Source of the DNA: Streptomyces sp. QL37
GTDB lineage: Bacteria > Actinomycetota > Actinomycetes > Streptomycetales > Streptomycetaceae
DNA length: 64,000 nt
Assembly (NCBI RefSeq): GCF_002941025.1
Contig: NZ_PTJS01000001.1
Location: 2,046,001-2,110,000, forward strand
Direction of reading: 5' to 3'
Of this stretch, positions 34,800 through 44,400 are shown in pieces (the first letter of the stretch is position 1; each line of letters opens with the position of its first letter). The notes beneath the pieces are model-generated. The model did not search any database, was not told where the DNA came from, and was given only the letters and a program-made list of their open reading frames with translations. The position numbers and the translations under genes are program-made.

Positions 34800-35912
34800 T
34801 TAGTTCTTCAGACCGATCGAGTCGCAGGCGGCCTTGTACTTGGCCGTGCAGATCTCGTCGATCGTCCAGATGCCATCCTTGATGATGGTGTCCTTGATGT
34901 TGTCCTTGGTCAGCGAGACGACCGGGACGAGGACCGTCGGAACGCCCTTGGTGCCGGCGTTGTCGACCTTGGAGGTGGCGATCGAGTCGAGCTTCTCGCC
35001 CTTGGCGAGCGCCACGGCCATCTCCGCGGCGATGATGCCCTCCTGCGGGTACGACTTGTAGACGCTCATGAACTGCTCACCCGCGACGATGTGCTGCACA
35101 CCGGCGAGCTCGGCGTCCTGGCCGGTGATCGGCGGGAGCTCGGAGACACCCGCGGACTTGAGCGCCTGGATGATGCCGCCCGCCAGACCGTCGTTGGCGG
35201 AGTAGACGCCGTCGATCTTGTCCTTGCCGAGGGACGTGATCGCGCCCTCCATGTTGGCGTTGGCGTTCTCGGCCTTCCACTCCTTGGTGTCGTACTCCTT
35301 GCCGTACGTCACCTTGCCGTCGAGCACCGACTTGGCGCCCTTCTTGAAGAGCGCGGCGTTCGGGTCGGTGATCGCGCCGTGCATCATCACGACGGTGGGC
35401 TTGGTCTTGCCCTTCAGGGCCTCCAGCAGGGCGGTGCCCTGCACGCGGCCGACCTCTTCGTTGTCGAAGGAGGTGTAGGCGTCGATCGGGCCCTCGGCGA
35501 GACGGTCGAAGGCGACGACGGGGATGCCCTCGTCCTTGGCCTTCTTGACGCTGTTCTCGATGGCCTTGGAGTCGACCGCGTCGATGATCAGCGCGTCGAC
35601 CTTGTTCGTGATCATGGTGTCGACCTGCTGCGCCTGCAGCGTGGCGTCCTGGCGGGCGTTGGAGTAGACGACCTCCGCCTTGCCACCGGTCAGCTCGCTG
35701 ACCTTCTTCTCGATGATCGGCTTGTCGAACTTCTCGTAACGGGCCGTGGCGTTCTCGGGAAGGAGCAGACCGATCTTGAGGTCGTCGCCCTTCTTCGCCG
35801 AGTCCGAGCTGGTCTTGTCGCCGGACTCCTTGGCGCTCCCGCAAGCGGCGAGAGAGACGGCCATGGTGGTGGCGGCAACGGCAACGGCGGCACGACGCAT
35901 GCGCGTGTTCAT
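34800..35912 (-). CDS. xylF: Xylose-type sugar ABC transporter substrate-binding lipoprotein
   Basis: A 370-residue periplasmic-binding-protein family member (ribose/xylose type). The lipobox is SLAAC with Cys24 after a short basic, hydrophobic leader. The mature protein shows KIGLLLPENATARYEKFDKP, DALIIDAVDSKAIENSVKKA, VVAFDRLAEGPIDAY and GVYSANDGLAGGIIQAL, matching XylF-like proteins. The ATG at 35912 follows GGGAGGTTCGAA; the longer open frame is spurious. It is the first gene of the operon and lies 119 bases from the end of the ROK regulator gene on the same strand. Confidence 0.9.
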   Translation of the reverse strand: MNTRMRRAAVAVAATTMAVSLAACGSAKESGDKTSSDSAKKGDDLKIGLLLPENATARYEKFDKPIIEKKVSELTGGKAEVVYSNARQDATLQAQQVDTMITNKVDALIIDAVDSKAIENSVKKAKDEGIPVVAFDRLAEGPIDAYTSFDNEEVGRVQGTALLEALKGKTKPTVVMMHGAITDPNAALFKKGAKSVLDGKVTYGKEYDTKEWKAENANANMEGAITSLGKDKIDGVYSANDGLAGGIIQALKSAGVSELPPITGQDAELAGVQHIVAGEQFMSVYKSYPQEGIIAAEMAVALAKGEKLDSIATSKVDNAGTKGVPTVLVPVVSLTKDNIKDTIIKDGIWTIDEICTAKYKAACDSIGLKN

Positions 35913-35989
35913 TTCGAACCTCCCTGACGAGGCCGCGACGTTGCGGCCGAGGTGGCTGGAAGTCAACTCGGCCGCGACGTCAGCGTCAA

Positions 35990-36030
35990 GGAGTAAATAC
36001 TTAACGAGATGACAACGGTGCCATTCGTTA
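35990..36030 (-). promoter_or_regulatory. AT-rich candidate operator upstream of xylF
   Basis: An AT-rich island, AGTAAATACTTAACGA, stands out in the leader region of xylF. It contains TAACGA at 36002 with its inverted copy TCGTTA at 36025. This position suits control by the adjacent ROK protein, but I cannot confirm a Rok7B7 site from memory, and no -35/-10 pair is certain. Confidence 0.35.
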
Positions 36031-36031
36031 T

Positions 36032-37264
36032 CTAAGTGAAGGCAGGAGTCGCCGCAGGGAGGGTGCTCTCCAAAAGGGTTGAATCCCCCATCTCGCTGAG
36101 CACGAGGGCCAGCGCGCCCAGCACCTCGGCCCGCCCGCCGAGCGCCCCGGGGAGCACGGAGAGCTGTCGCGCGGCACTGGGGATGGCATAGCGCGAGACC
36201 GAGTCCCGGATGGGCGCCAGCACCAACTCCCCCGCCTCGGCGAGGGATCCGCCGAGCACCACCCGGCTCGGGTTGAGCAGGTTGCACAGGTTCGCCACCC
36301 CGCTGCCGATGTGCCGGCCGACGTCCCCGATGACCCGGCGGCAGCCCGGATCGCCCTCACGGGCGAGCTGGACCATCCGCTCCATGGTGAGATCGGGCCC
36401 GTGGCTGGGCTTGAGCAGGGGCAGGACGTACCGGGCGGCGGTGAAGGTCTCCAGGCAGCCGCGGTTGCCGCAGCGGCAGACAGGGCCCGACTCGTCGAGG
36501 GTGATGTGGCCGATCTCGCCGGCCGTGCCGCCGGGGCCCCGGTAGATGGTCCCGTCGATCACCAGACCGGCGCCCACGCCGCTGGCGACCTTGATGTACG
36601 CGAGATCCCTGACGCCCCTGCCGCTGCCCCAGACGAGCTCGCCCAGCGCCCCCAGGTTGGCATCGTTGTCCACGTACACCGGGACGCCGAGGCGCCCGGC
36701 GAGCTCCTGGCTGGGATTGATGCCCGTCCAGCCCGGCAGGATCGAGGTGGAGCCCAGTGTGCCGGACTCGACGTCGATCGGGCCCGGCACGCCGAGACCC
36801 ACGCCGATCACCTTCCCGGGACTGATCCCGGTGGTCTCCACGAGGCGGTTGACCAGCTGTTCCGCCCGCCCGAAGCCCTGCGCCGACGACGCGTCCACGT
36901 CGAGCGGCTCGGACTCCTCGGCCAGCACCTGGTGGGCCAGGTTGCCGATGGCCACACGAAGGTGGGTATGCCCGAAATCCACCCCTATGACGATCCCGGC
37001 GTCCCCACTCAGGGAGACGCTCCTGGCACGGCGCCCGCCCGCCGAGGTGGGGGTCACCTCGACCGTGCCGCCGTCCTTGAGTTCACGAACGATGTTGGAG
37101 ACGGTGGCTGCGGAGAGGCCGGTGCTCCTGGCGATCTCGGCCTGGGTCAGCGACCCTGCCATCCTTACGGCACGTACGACCCGCTCAAGGTTGGCCCGAT
37201 GCAGAGATGTCTGCGACCCCGGAGTCTCCATCGACTCACTCACTCCTGCCGTTTTCTCTAACAT
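36032..37264 (-). CDS. ROK-family transcriptional regulator (Rok7B7-like)
   Basis: A 410-residue repressor-type ROK protein. A winged helix lies at about residues 30-75 (LTQAEIARSTGLSAATVSNIVREL). The sugar-kinase-like domain follows, with GVDFGHTHLRVAIG, GVGLGVPGPID, NDANLGALGE and the zinc cluster VCRCGNRGCLE near 265. Position between xylFGH and ngcEFG and overall sequence agree with S. coelicolor Rok7B7 (SCO6008, from memory), a pleiotropic regulator of xylose transport, carbon control and antibiotics. Starts at 37264, 37243 or 37231 are possible; the last has AGGAG at fair spacing. Confidence 0.88.
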   Translation of the reverse strand: MLEKTAGVSESMETPGSQTSLHRANLERVVRAVRMAGSLTQAEIARSTGLSAATVSNIVRELKDGGTVEVTPTSAGGRRARSVSLSGDAGIVIGVDFGHTHLRVAIGNLAHQVLAEESEPLDVDASSAQGFGRAEQLVNRLVETTGISPGKVIGVGLGVPGPIDVESGTLGSTSILPGWTGINPSQELAGRLGVPVYVDNDANLGALGELVWGSGRGVRDLAYIKVASGVGAGLVIDGTIYRGPGGTAGEIGHITLDESGPVCRCGNRGCLETFTAARYVLPLLKPSHGPDLTMERMVQLAREGDPGCRRVIGDVGRHIGSGVANLCNLLNPSRVVLGGSLAEAGELVLAPIRDSVSRYAIPSAARQLSVLPGALGGRAEVLGALALVLSEMGDSTLLESTLPAATPAFT

Positions 37265-37383
37265 GTGAACCCTAAGCTGAGCGTTTTGGGGTGCCCCCCG
37301 TCAAGACCTTGAGCAGTCGCAGCCTCCGATGAGCATGGGGCCTCCACATTCCGACGGGCGCGAAAGCATAGGAAAGGGCATGA

Positions 37384-37416
37384 AACCACCCTCCGGCCGA
37401 GGGCCGAAGGGTGGTT
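37384..37416 (-). terminator. Terminator hairpin after ngcEFG
   Basis: The stem AACCACCCT-C-CGGCC pairs with GGCCG-A-AGGGTGGTT around a 3-base loop. It lies 83 bases after the ngcG stop and before the ROK promoter. Confidence 0.75.
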
Positions 37417-37498
37417 CTCCGCTCGTGGAAGCTGTTCGTTTCCGGTGACTCCTGTTACCCGGGTGAAGACAAGACCTGACAGCTGAACGCGTGCGCCG

Positions 37499-38416
37499 CT
37501 ACTTGAGCGCCCCCGCGGTCAGCCCCGCGACGACCTGACGCTGGAAGACGATGTACGCGGCGAGGACCGGAAGCATGGCCATGACCAGGCCGGCGAAGAG
37601 ACCCGACCAGTCGCCCTTGTACCCCTGGCTGGTGGCCAGTTCGACCAGCCCCTGGGACAGCACCTTGCCGTCCGGGTCGGTGTTCAGCACCGTCGGCAGC
37701 ATGTACTGGTTCCACTGTCCGAGGAAGTTGAAGATGCCGACGCTGATCAGACCGGGCTTCGCCATCGGCAGCATCACCTGGAAGAACGTCCGGGTGTGCG
37801 ACGCCCCGTCGAGCATGGCCGCTTCCGCGATCGACGTCGGCAGGGTCCGGAAGAACGAGGTGAGGAAGAAGACGGTGAACGGCAGCGAGTACGCGATGTA
37901 GACCAGGATCAGCCCGTGCACCGAGTTCAGCAGGCCCATGTTGTTCATGACGAAGAACAGCGGGACCAGCGCCAGGATGATCGGGAAGCTCATCCCTCCG
38001 ATGAAGAGGAAGTAGATGAAGCGGTTCCCCGGGAAGTCGAAGCGCGCCAGCACGTACGCCGCCATCGAGCCCAGCAACAGGGTGCCGATCAGAGAACCGC
38101 CCACCACCAGGATGGTGTTGAGGAAGTAGTCGCTCATGTGGGCCTGGCTCCAGGCCCGTGACCAGTTCTCGAAGTGGAGCTTGTCCGGCAGCGACCAGGG
38201 CGTCGACAGGATCGAGTCGTCCGTCTTGAAGGACGACATCACAGCCCAGAGCAGCGGCATCACGACGAGTACGGCCCAGATGACCAGCACGCCGTGCGAG
38301 AAGACGTTGAGGACCTTGCCCTCGCTGCTCTTCGCCGGCTCGTCCGCCGGGAGGTCCGTCTTCGTCACCGGCGAGCGCGGGGCCGGGACGGCGGGAGGAG
38401 TCTCAGTGACCTTCAT
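37499..38416 (-). CDS. ngcG: GlcNAc/diacetylchitobiose ABC transporter permease NgcG
   Basis: A 305-residue MalG-type permease. After a hydrophilic N-terminus of about 35 residues come six membrane helices. The cytoplasmic EAA loop reads EAAMLDGASHTRTFFQVMLPMAKPG near residue 200, the docking site for the ATPase. No ATPase gene is in the operon, as usual for Streptomyces sugar importers, which share MsiK. The name follows similarity to the S. coelicolor ngcEFG genes (SCO6005-6007, from memory). A 97-base gap to ngcF shows no obvious structure. Confidence 0.83.
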   Translation of the reverse strand: MKVTETPPAVPAPRSPVTKTDLPADEPAKSSEGKVLNVFSHGVLVIWAVLVVMPLLWAVMSSFKTDDSILSTPWSLPDKLHFENWSRAWSQAHMSDYFLNTILVVGGSLIGTLLLGSMAAYVLARFDFPGNRFIYFLFIGGMSFPIILALVPLFFVMNNMGLLNSVHGLILVYIAYSLPFTVFFLTSFFRTLPTSIAEAAMLDGASHTRTFFQVMLPMAKPGLISVGIFNFLGQWNQYMLPTVLNTDPDGKVLSQGLVELATSQGYKGDWSGLFAGLVMAMLPVLAAYIVFQRQVVAGLTAGALK

Positions 38417-38513
38417 GGGTGCTCACCTCGTACAACTGTCGAGCCGGCCGCCGGGACCGAACTGTTCTGCGCGCTGCCGGTCATCCGGTCGCCGTACCCC
38501 GCAACGAACCGCA

Positions 38514-39437
38514 TCAGAACTCCAGCCGCTCGCGACGGCCCAGCTTCATCACGATGCCCGCGAAGAGCATGGTGACGATGAGCAGGCCGACACCGATCGT
38601 GGTGGCGTAGCCGGCCTGGGCGTCCCGGAAGGCCGTCTGGTAGACGTACAGCGGCAGGACGGTGGTGGAGTAGTCGGGGCCGCCGGGGCCGACCGTCATG
38701 ACCTGTACGGCGGTGAAGGCCTCCACCCCGAGCGCCAGGATGCCCATGTAGACCCATCCGGACTGCACGGTGTCCCAGAGCAGCGGCAGCGTGATCTTGA
38801 AGAACGTCGTGATGCGGTCGGCACCGTCGAGCAGCGCGGCCTCGTAGAAGTCCTTCGGAATGGACGCCATTCCGGCGGAGAAGAGGACGACGAAGAATCC
38901 GACCGTCGACCAGATCAGCACGACCATCACGCAGTACAGCGCCAGGTCGGGATCGCCGAGCCAGTCCGGCTGGAGGCTCTTGAGGCCCACCGCCTTGAGC
39001 GTCGCGTTCAGCATTCCCGAGGTCGGGTTGAACGCGAACTGGAAGAGCAGGGCCACGATCACGATCGACAGGACCTGCGGGAAGAAATAGGCGACCTTGT
39101 AGAAGGCGGAGCCCCGCACGCCGGCGACCGCGGCGTTCTTACGCCGCCGGCCGCCGACATTGAGCATGAAGGCGAAGAAGAGCGCGAGGCCCAGCGTCAC
39201 CAGCGGCAGCAGCAGCGCCAGCAGCACACTGTGCTGCAGCGACTTCCAGAAGATGTCGTCGTCGAGCATCCGGCTGTAGTTGTCGAAGCCGACCATCTTG
39301 AAGTCGGAGCTCAGTCCGGTCCAGTCCGTGAACGAGTAGTAGATGGACTGGGCGAAGGGCCAGATGACGAAGATGGCGTACAACGCCAGTGGGGCTACCA
39401 GGAACCCCACGATGAACCGGTACTTGCCGTGCTGCAT
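38514..39437 (-). CDS. ngcF: GlcNAc/diacetylchitobiose ABC transporter permease NgcF
   Basis: A 307-residue MalF-type permease with six predicted helices, starting at the membrane (IVGFLVAPLALYAIFVIWPF). The EAA loop is YEAALLDGADRITTFFKITLPLLWDT near residue 205. It partners the MalG-type permease downstream and the binding protein upstream, 50 bases away. Substrate assignment rests on the resemblance of the cluster to ngcEFG. Confidence 0.83.
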   Translation of the reverse strand: MQHGKYRFIVGFLVAPLALYAIFVIWPFAQSIYYSFTDWTGLSSDFKMVGFDNYSRMLDDDIFWKSLQHSVLLALLLPLVTLGLALFFAFMLNVGGRRRKNAAVAGVRGSAFYKVAYFFPQVLSIVIVALLFQFAFNPTSGMLNATLKAVGLKSLQPDWLGDPDLALYCVMVVLIWSTVGFFVVLFSAGMASIPKDFYEAALLDGADRITTFFKITLPLLWDTVQSGWVYMGILALGVEAFTAVQVMTVGPGGPDYSTTVLPLYVYQTAFRDAQAGYATTIGVGLLIVTMLFAGIVMKLGRRERLEF

Positions 39438-39487
39438 CGTTTACCGACCCCGATTTCCGAGCGGGTGCCGCCGCTGGTGACGGTTGC

Positions 39488-40936
39488 TCACTGGTGCTTG
39501 TAGTGCTTGATGGACTGGTCCTTGGCCGCCGCGTCGGCGAAGGCCTGGATCTTCTTGATGGTCTCCGCCGGGGTCGCTCGGCCGGCCATCATCTCGCCGA
39601 TGCCGGCGATTCCGATCTGCTCCTTCTGCAGCTTCACGTACCAGTCCTGCATGCGCGGGTTCACCACGTTGTCGCCGGCCTTCGCGAGGACGTCGACGCC
39701 GGACTGCAGGGCGGTGGAGAGCGTCAGACCGTCGGTGCCGCCGTTGAAGGCACTGAGGGACTTGACCGACTTGGTGAAGTTCTTGGAGGACTCCTCGCTG
39801 AGCATGATGCGCAGCTGCTCCATGCCGCCCTCGGGGTTCTTCGACTTCGCCGGCACGATGAACGGCTCACCGCCGGACGCCCAGAGGGTGCCGAAGGGCA
39901 TCTTGTCTGACGAGTCCAGGCTGGACGGCGCCCCGACCATCATCTTGAAGTCCTCGGGCGTGGTGGGCGCGGCCTCGTTCTCCACCCACGAGCCGTTCGG
40001 GATGAAGAGGGCCTTGCCCTTGGTCCACTCGGTCTGCGACTGGATGTGCGTCAGACCGGGCGTGCCCTTGAGGATGTAGCCCTTCTGGAAGAGCTCGTAG
40101 TACGCCTCGAAGGCGGCCTTGACGGCCGGGTCCTTCCAGGCGTTGGGCTCCAGGTTGTCGATCTTGTCGAGGACCTCGCGGCCGCCGATCTTGGCGATGA
40201 AGGGGTAGAGCGAGAACGGCAGGTAGTACGGGTACTTGCCCGGGTACGTCCAGCCGGCGATGCCCTTCTTCTTCGCCTTCGCACAGAGCGCGAGCATGTC
40301 GTCCCAGGTCTCCGGGTACGCCGCGTCGAGCTTCTCGAGGTTGGTCTGCGAGTACCAGACGCCGTAGACCGTGTACGCGTAGTACATGATCCAGACCGGG
40401 TCGCCGTCGAACTGGCCCATCTCCAGGACACCGGGGCGCAGCGTGTCGCGGACCTTCTTGGCCGGGTCGTCGTAGGACGGGGCGTCCATCAGCGGCGTCA
40501 GGTCGGCCAGCTGCTTCTTGCCGACCAGGACACCCATGTCCATCTGCTCGGCACCCGAGTTGTCGATCAGGTCCGGCGGGGTGCCGCCGTTGAAGCGCGG
40601 CTGCAGGATCGACTGGATCTTCTCGGTCGAGGAGTGCTTGACCTTGGGTGCCTTGGGGAAGGCCTCGTTGTACTTCTTCTCGGCGTCGATGGCGTACTGC
40701 TCGCCGAAGCCACCGTTGAAGATGACGACCTCGAGGGCTGCGGTCTCGTTGACACCGAGCGGGTTCTTCGCGCTCTTGGTGCCCTTCTCGACCTTCTCGT
40801 CACTTCCGCCGTCGCTGCTCGCGCAGGCCGACAGGAAGCTCATCGTCGGAACAGCGATCAGGCCGAGTGCGGCAGAACGCTTGATCACATCGCGACGGCC
40901 AAGGCCCTCATTCGTGCGGCCGGAGGTGGATCCCAT
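39488..40936 (-). CDS. ngcE: GlcNAc/diacetylchitobiose-binding lipoprotein NgcE
   Basis: A 482-residue solute-binding protein for import of chitin-derived sugars. The leader GRRDVIKRSAALGLIAVP has a twin-arginine pattern and ends in a lipobox (FLSAC, Cys38), so export through Tat followed by lipidation is likely. The mature part has LEVVIFNGGFGEQYA, DLIDNSGAEQMDMGVLVG and GTLWASGGEPFIVPA, which I recall from S. coelicolor SCO6005. I chose the ATG at 40936, preceded by GAGGA at 7 bases, over a TTG two codons upstream. A DasR-like site lies about 240 bases upstream. Confidence 0.87.
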   Translation of the reverse strand: MGSTSGRTNEGLGRRDVIKRSAALGLIAVPTMSFLSACASSDGGSDEKVEKGTKSAKNPLGVNETAALEVVIFNGGFGEQYAIDAEKKYNEAFPKAPKVKHSSTEKIQSILQPRFNGGTPPDLIDNSGAEQMDMGVLVGKKQLADLTPLMDAPSYDDPAKKVRDTLRPGVLEMGQFDGDPVWIMYYAYTVYGVWYSQTNLEKLDAAYPETWDDMLALCAKAKKKGIAGWTYPGKYPYYLPFSLYPFIAKIGGREVLDKIDNLEPNAWKDPAVKAAFEAYYELFQKGYILKGTPGLTHIQSQTEWTKGKALFIPNGSWVENEAAPTTPEDFKMMVGAPSSLDSSDKMPFGTLWASGGEPFIVPAKSKNPEGGMEQLRIMLSEESSKNFTKSVKSLSAFNGGTDGLTLSTALQSGVDVLAKAGDNVVNPRMQDWYVKLQKEQIGIAGIGEMMAGRATPAETIKKIQAFADAAAKDQSIKHYKHQ

Positions 40937-41175
40937 GCTCAAGTCCTCGCCTTCTCCAGGACTCAGGCGGTGTACCGGTCACCCGTAGAGAATTCGCCTC
41001 AGGCGAAGGGCCCCGCCACCGCGGTCAGTTGCGCTTGGGTCGTGCTGATTGCCGGATTGCCAGGTGCAGTGGGGGAGTTTCGGGGGAACGTACGGCAGAA
41101 CGCCTCGCGGCGCCCACAGCTGTTCCACCCTCCCCCGTGCCCGCGCGCCGTTGTGAAGCGGCTGTGCAGACGCCG

Positions 41176-41191
41176 ACAGGTATAGTCCACT
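41176..41191 (-). promoter_or_regulatory. DasR-responsive element (dre)-like site upstream of ngcE
   Basis: ACAGGTATAGTCCACT matches the published dre consensus ACTGGTCTAGACCACT at 13 of 16 positions. On the ngcE strand it overlaps TATACC, which lies 18 bases from TTGCTC, a fair -10/-35 pair. DasR is the GlcN-6-P-sensing repressor of chitin and GlcNAc uptake, so this placement fits an aminosugar importer. Confidence 0.6.
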
Positions 41192-41392
41192 TCCCGTCAA
41201 CTGAGCAAGATCGAATGCATGGTTGAGCGGCAGTCTTTCCCGAGTTGAGACCTCACGGACACCTGGGCACCGCGCGCCTTCGCGCGGAATCGCCTTTTTC
41301 CGCAATACGGTCGAATCACCGGCGTCGACACCGTGCAACACCCTTGACACATCCCGTCACTTGGCTCCCTACTGGAACCCGCATCCTCGAAT

Positions 41393-41404
41393 GACAACGT
41401 TGTC
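41393..41404 (+). promoter_or_regulatory. LacI-type palindromic operator in the mannosidase leader
   Basis: GACAACGTTGTC is a perfect 12-bp palindrome with the central CG typical of LacI-family operators. It lies about 44 bases after the likely -35 and 31 bases before the GH92 start, so a bound repressor would block early elongation. No LacI gene is in the window. Confidence 0.55.
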
Positions 41405-41435
41405 CAAAGCATGCCCCCAGGAGGAACGGCTCCGT

Positions 41436-44400
41436 ATGCAGCCCCTACGCGGTCCTCAGCACGGCCCTCGCCACAGACACAACCACTCCGCCGCGGTCCT
41501 CGCGGCCTCTCTCGTCCTCGCTCTGGCGGCCCCCACCGCGGCGCTCGCGCAGCCCTCCGGTGCCGCCGGGAAGCCTTCCGGCGACACCTCGTTCACCTCC
41601 TCGTTCGAGGCGGACGAAAAGCAGCCGGACTGGCGCAATACCGTCGAAGAAGGCGCCGACGGAAAGAAGAGGGCATCGGGTGTCGACGGTGGATTCTCCG
41701 CCGGAATACCGGGCAATATCACCGATCAGGTCACGGATCTCCGCGCCAGTGGCGAGAATGCCGACGGCGGTGAGGGCAAGGAGAACCTCGTCGACGTCGA
41801 GCCCGGCACGAAGTGGCTGGCGTTCCAGCCCACGGGCTGGGTCGAGTTCGACCTCGTCGAGCCCACCAAGGTCGTGACGTACGCCCTCACCTCGGCCAAC
41901 GACCACGACGAGCGGGACCCCAAGGACTGGACCCTGAAGGGCTCCGCGGACGGCAAGACCTGGACGGACCTGGACACCCGGACCGGCGAGACGTTCTCCG
42001 AGCGCCTCCAGACCAAGTCGTACGACGTCACGACGGACACCGCCTACCAGCACTTCCGGCTGGAGTTCACCAAGAACAACGGCGCGTCCGACGCCCTCCA
42101 GCTCGCCGACGTGCAGTTCTCCGACGGGGACACCTCCACCCCCGCCCCCGACGACATGCGCACGCAGGCCGACCGCGGCCCCTCGGGCTCCCCCACCGCC
42201 AAGCAGGGTGCCGGATTCACCGGGAAGAAGGCGCTGCGCTACGCCGGCACGCACAAGCCCGACGGCCACGCCTACTCGTACAACAAGGTCTTCGACGTCG
42301 ACACGAGGGTCACCAAGGACACGCAGCTGTCCTACCTGGTCTACCCGCAGATGGCCGAGACGGACCTCGCCTACCCCGCGACGCACGTGGCGGTGGACCT
42401 GGCCTTCACCGACGGCACCTACCTGAGCGAGCTGAAGGCCACCGACAGCCACGGCGGGCTGCTCACCCCGCAGGGCCAGGCCGACGCCAAGCGGCTGTAC
42501 GTGAACCAGTGGAACAAGGTCGCCTCGCGGATCGGCACGGTCGCGGCGGGCAAGACCGTCGACCGGATCCTGGTGGCGTACGACTCCCCCAAGGGGCCGT
42601 CGAAGTTCCAGGGCTGGATCGACGACGTCACGATCGCCCCGAAGGCCCCGGAGAAGCGCAAGGCGCACCTCTCGGACTACGCGTCGACCGTGCGCGGCAC
42701 CAACTCCAGCGGCGGCTTCTCCCGCGGCAACAACTTCCCGGCGACCGCGGTCCCGCACGGCTTCAACTTCTGGACGCCGGTCACCAACGCGGGCTCCACG
42801 AGCTGGCTGTACGACTACGCGCGCGGCAACAACGAGGACAACCTGCCCACGCTGCAGGCGTTCAGCGCCAGCCATGAGCCGAGCCCCTGGATGGGCGACC
42901 GCCAGACCTTCCAGATGATGCCCTCGGCGGCCTCCGGCACCCCCGACGCCTCCCGCGAGGCCCGCGAGCTGCCGTTCCGCCACGAGAACGAGACGGCGAC
43001 CCCGCACTACTACGGGGTGACGTTCGAGAACGGCCTCAAGGCCGAGATGACGCCCACCGACCACGCGGCCCGCATGCAGTTCACCTACCCCGGTGACGAC
43101 GCGAGCCTCGTCTTCGACAACGTCTCCAACGACGGTGGCCTCACCCTCGACGCGAAGACCGGTTCCTTCACCGGCTACTCCGACGTGAAGAGCGGCGGCT
43201 CCACCGGGGCCACCCGGCTCTTCGTATACGGCTCCTTCGACGCCCCGGTCACCGACAGCGGCAAGCTGAAGGGCGGCGGCGGTGACGACGTCACCGGCTT
43301 CTTCCGCTTCGACGCGGGCAAGGACCGCACGGTCGGCCTGCGCCTGGCCACCTCGCTGATCAGCGTCGACCAGGCGAAGAAGAACCTCGCCATGGAGCTG
43401 CCGGCGAAGGACTCCTTCTCCAAGGTCCGGAAGAACGCGCAGAAGGCCTGGGACAAGATCCTCGGCAAGGTCGAGGTCGAGGGTGCGAACGCCGACCAGC
43501 TGACCACGCTCTACTCCAGCCTCTACCGGCTCTACCTCTACCCGAACTCGGGCTTCGAGCAGGTCGACGGGAAGAGCACCTACGCGAGCCCCTTCTCGCC
43601 GCAGACCGGCACGGACACCCCCACCCACACCGGCGCGAAGATCGTCAAGGGTGAGGTGTACGTCAACAACGGCTTCTGGGACACCTACCGGACGACCTGG
43701 CCGGCGTACTCCTTCCTCACGCCCAAGCAGGCCGGCAAGATGGTCGACGGCTTCGTCCAGCAGTACAAGGACGGCGGCTGGATCTCCCGCTGGTCCTCCC
43801 CCGGTTACTCCGACCTGATGACCGGCACCAGCTCCGACGTGGCCTTCGCCGACGCGTACGTCAAGGGCGTCGACTTCGACGCCGAGGCGGCGTACGACGC
43901 TGCGGTCAAGAACGCCACGGTCACCCCGCCGTCCTCGGGCGTCGGCCGCAAGGGCATGGAGACCTCGGTCTTCACCGGTTACGCCGACACCGAGACCCAC
44001 GAGGGCCTTTCCTGGTCGCTGGAGGGCTACCTCAACGACTACGGCATCGCGCAGATGGGCCAGGCCCTCTACAAGAAGACGAAGAAGCAGCGCTACAAGG
44101 AGGAGTCCGAGTACTTCCTCAACCGCGCGCAGAACTACGTCAAGCTCTTCGACGACAAGGCCGGCTTCTTCCAGGGCAAGAAGCCGAACGGCGACTGGCG
44201 CCTCCCCTCCGACCAGTACGACCCCCGCGTCTGGGGCTACGACTACACGGAGACCAACGGCTGGGGCTACGCCTTCACCGCCCCGCAGGACAGCCGGGGC
44301 CTGGCCAATCTCTACGGCGGCCGTGACGGTCTGGCGAAGAAGCTGGACACGTACTTCTCGACGCCGGAGACGGCGGGACCCGAGTTCGTCGGCTCGTACG

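Larger units (their letters stand above)
40937..41435. promoter_or_regulatory. Divergent control region of ngcEFG and the GH92 mannosidase
   Basis: About 500 bases without a supported gene. It holds a DasR-like site and ngcE promoter near 41173-41212, and the mannosidase promoter with a likely -35 TTGACA at 41344-41349 and a palindromic operator at 41393. The ngcE leader would be about 235 bases long; no riboswitch structure was recognised in it. Confidence 0.6.
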
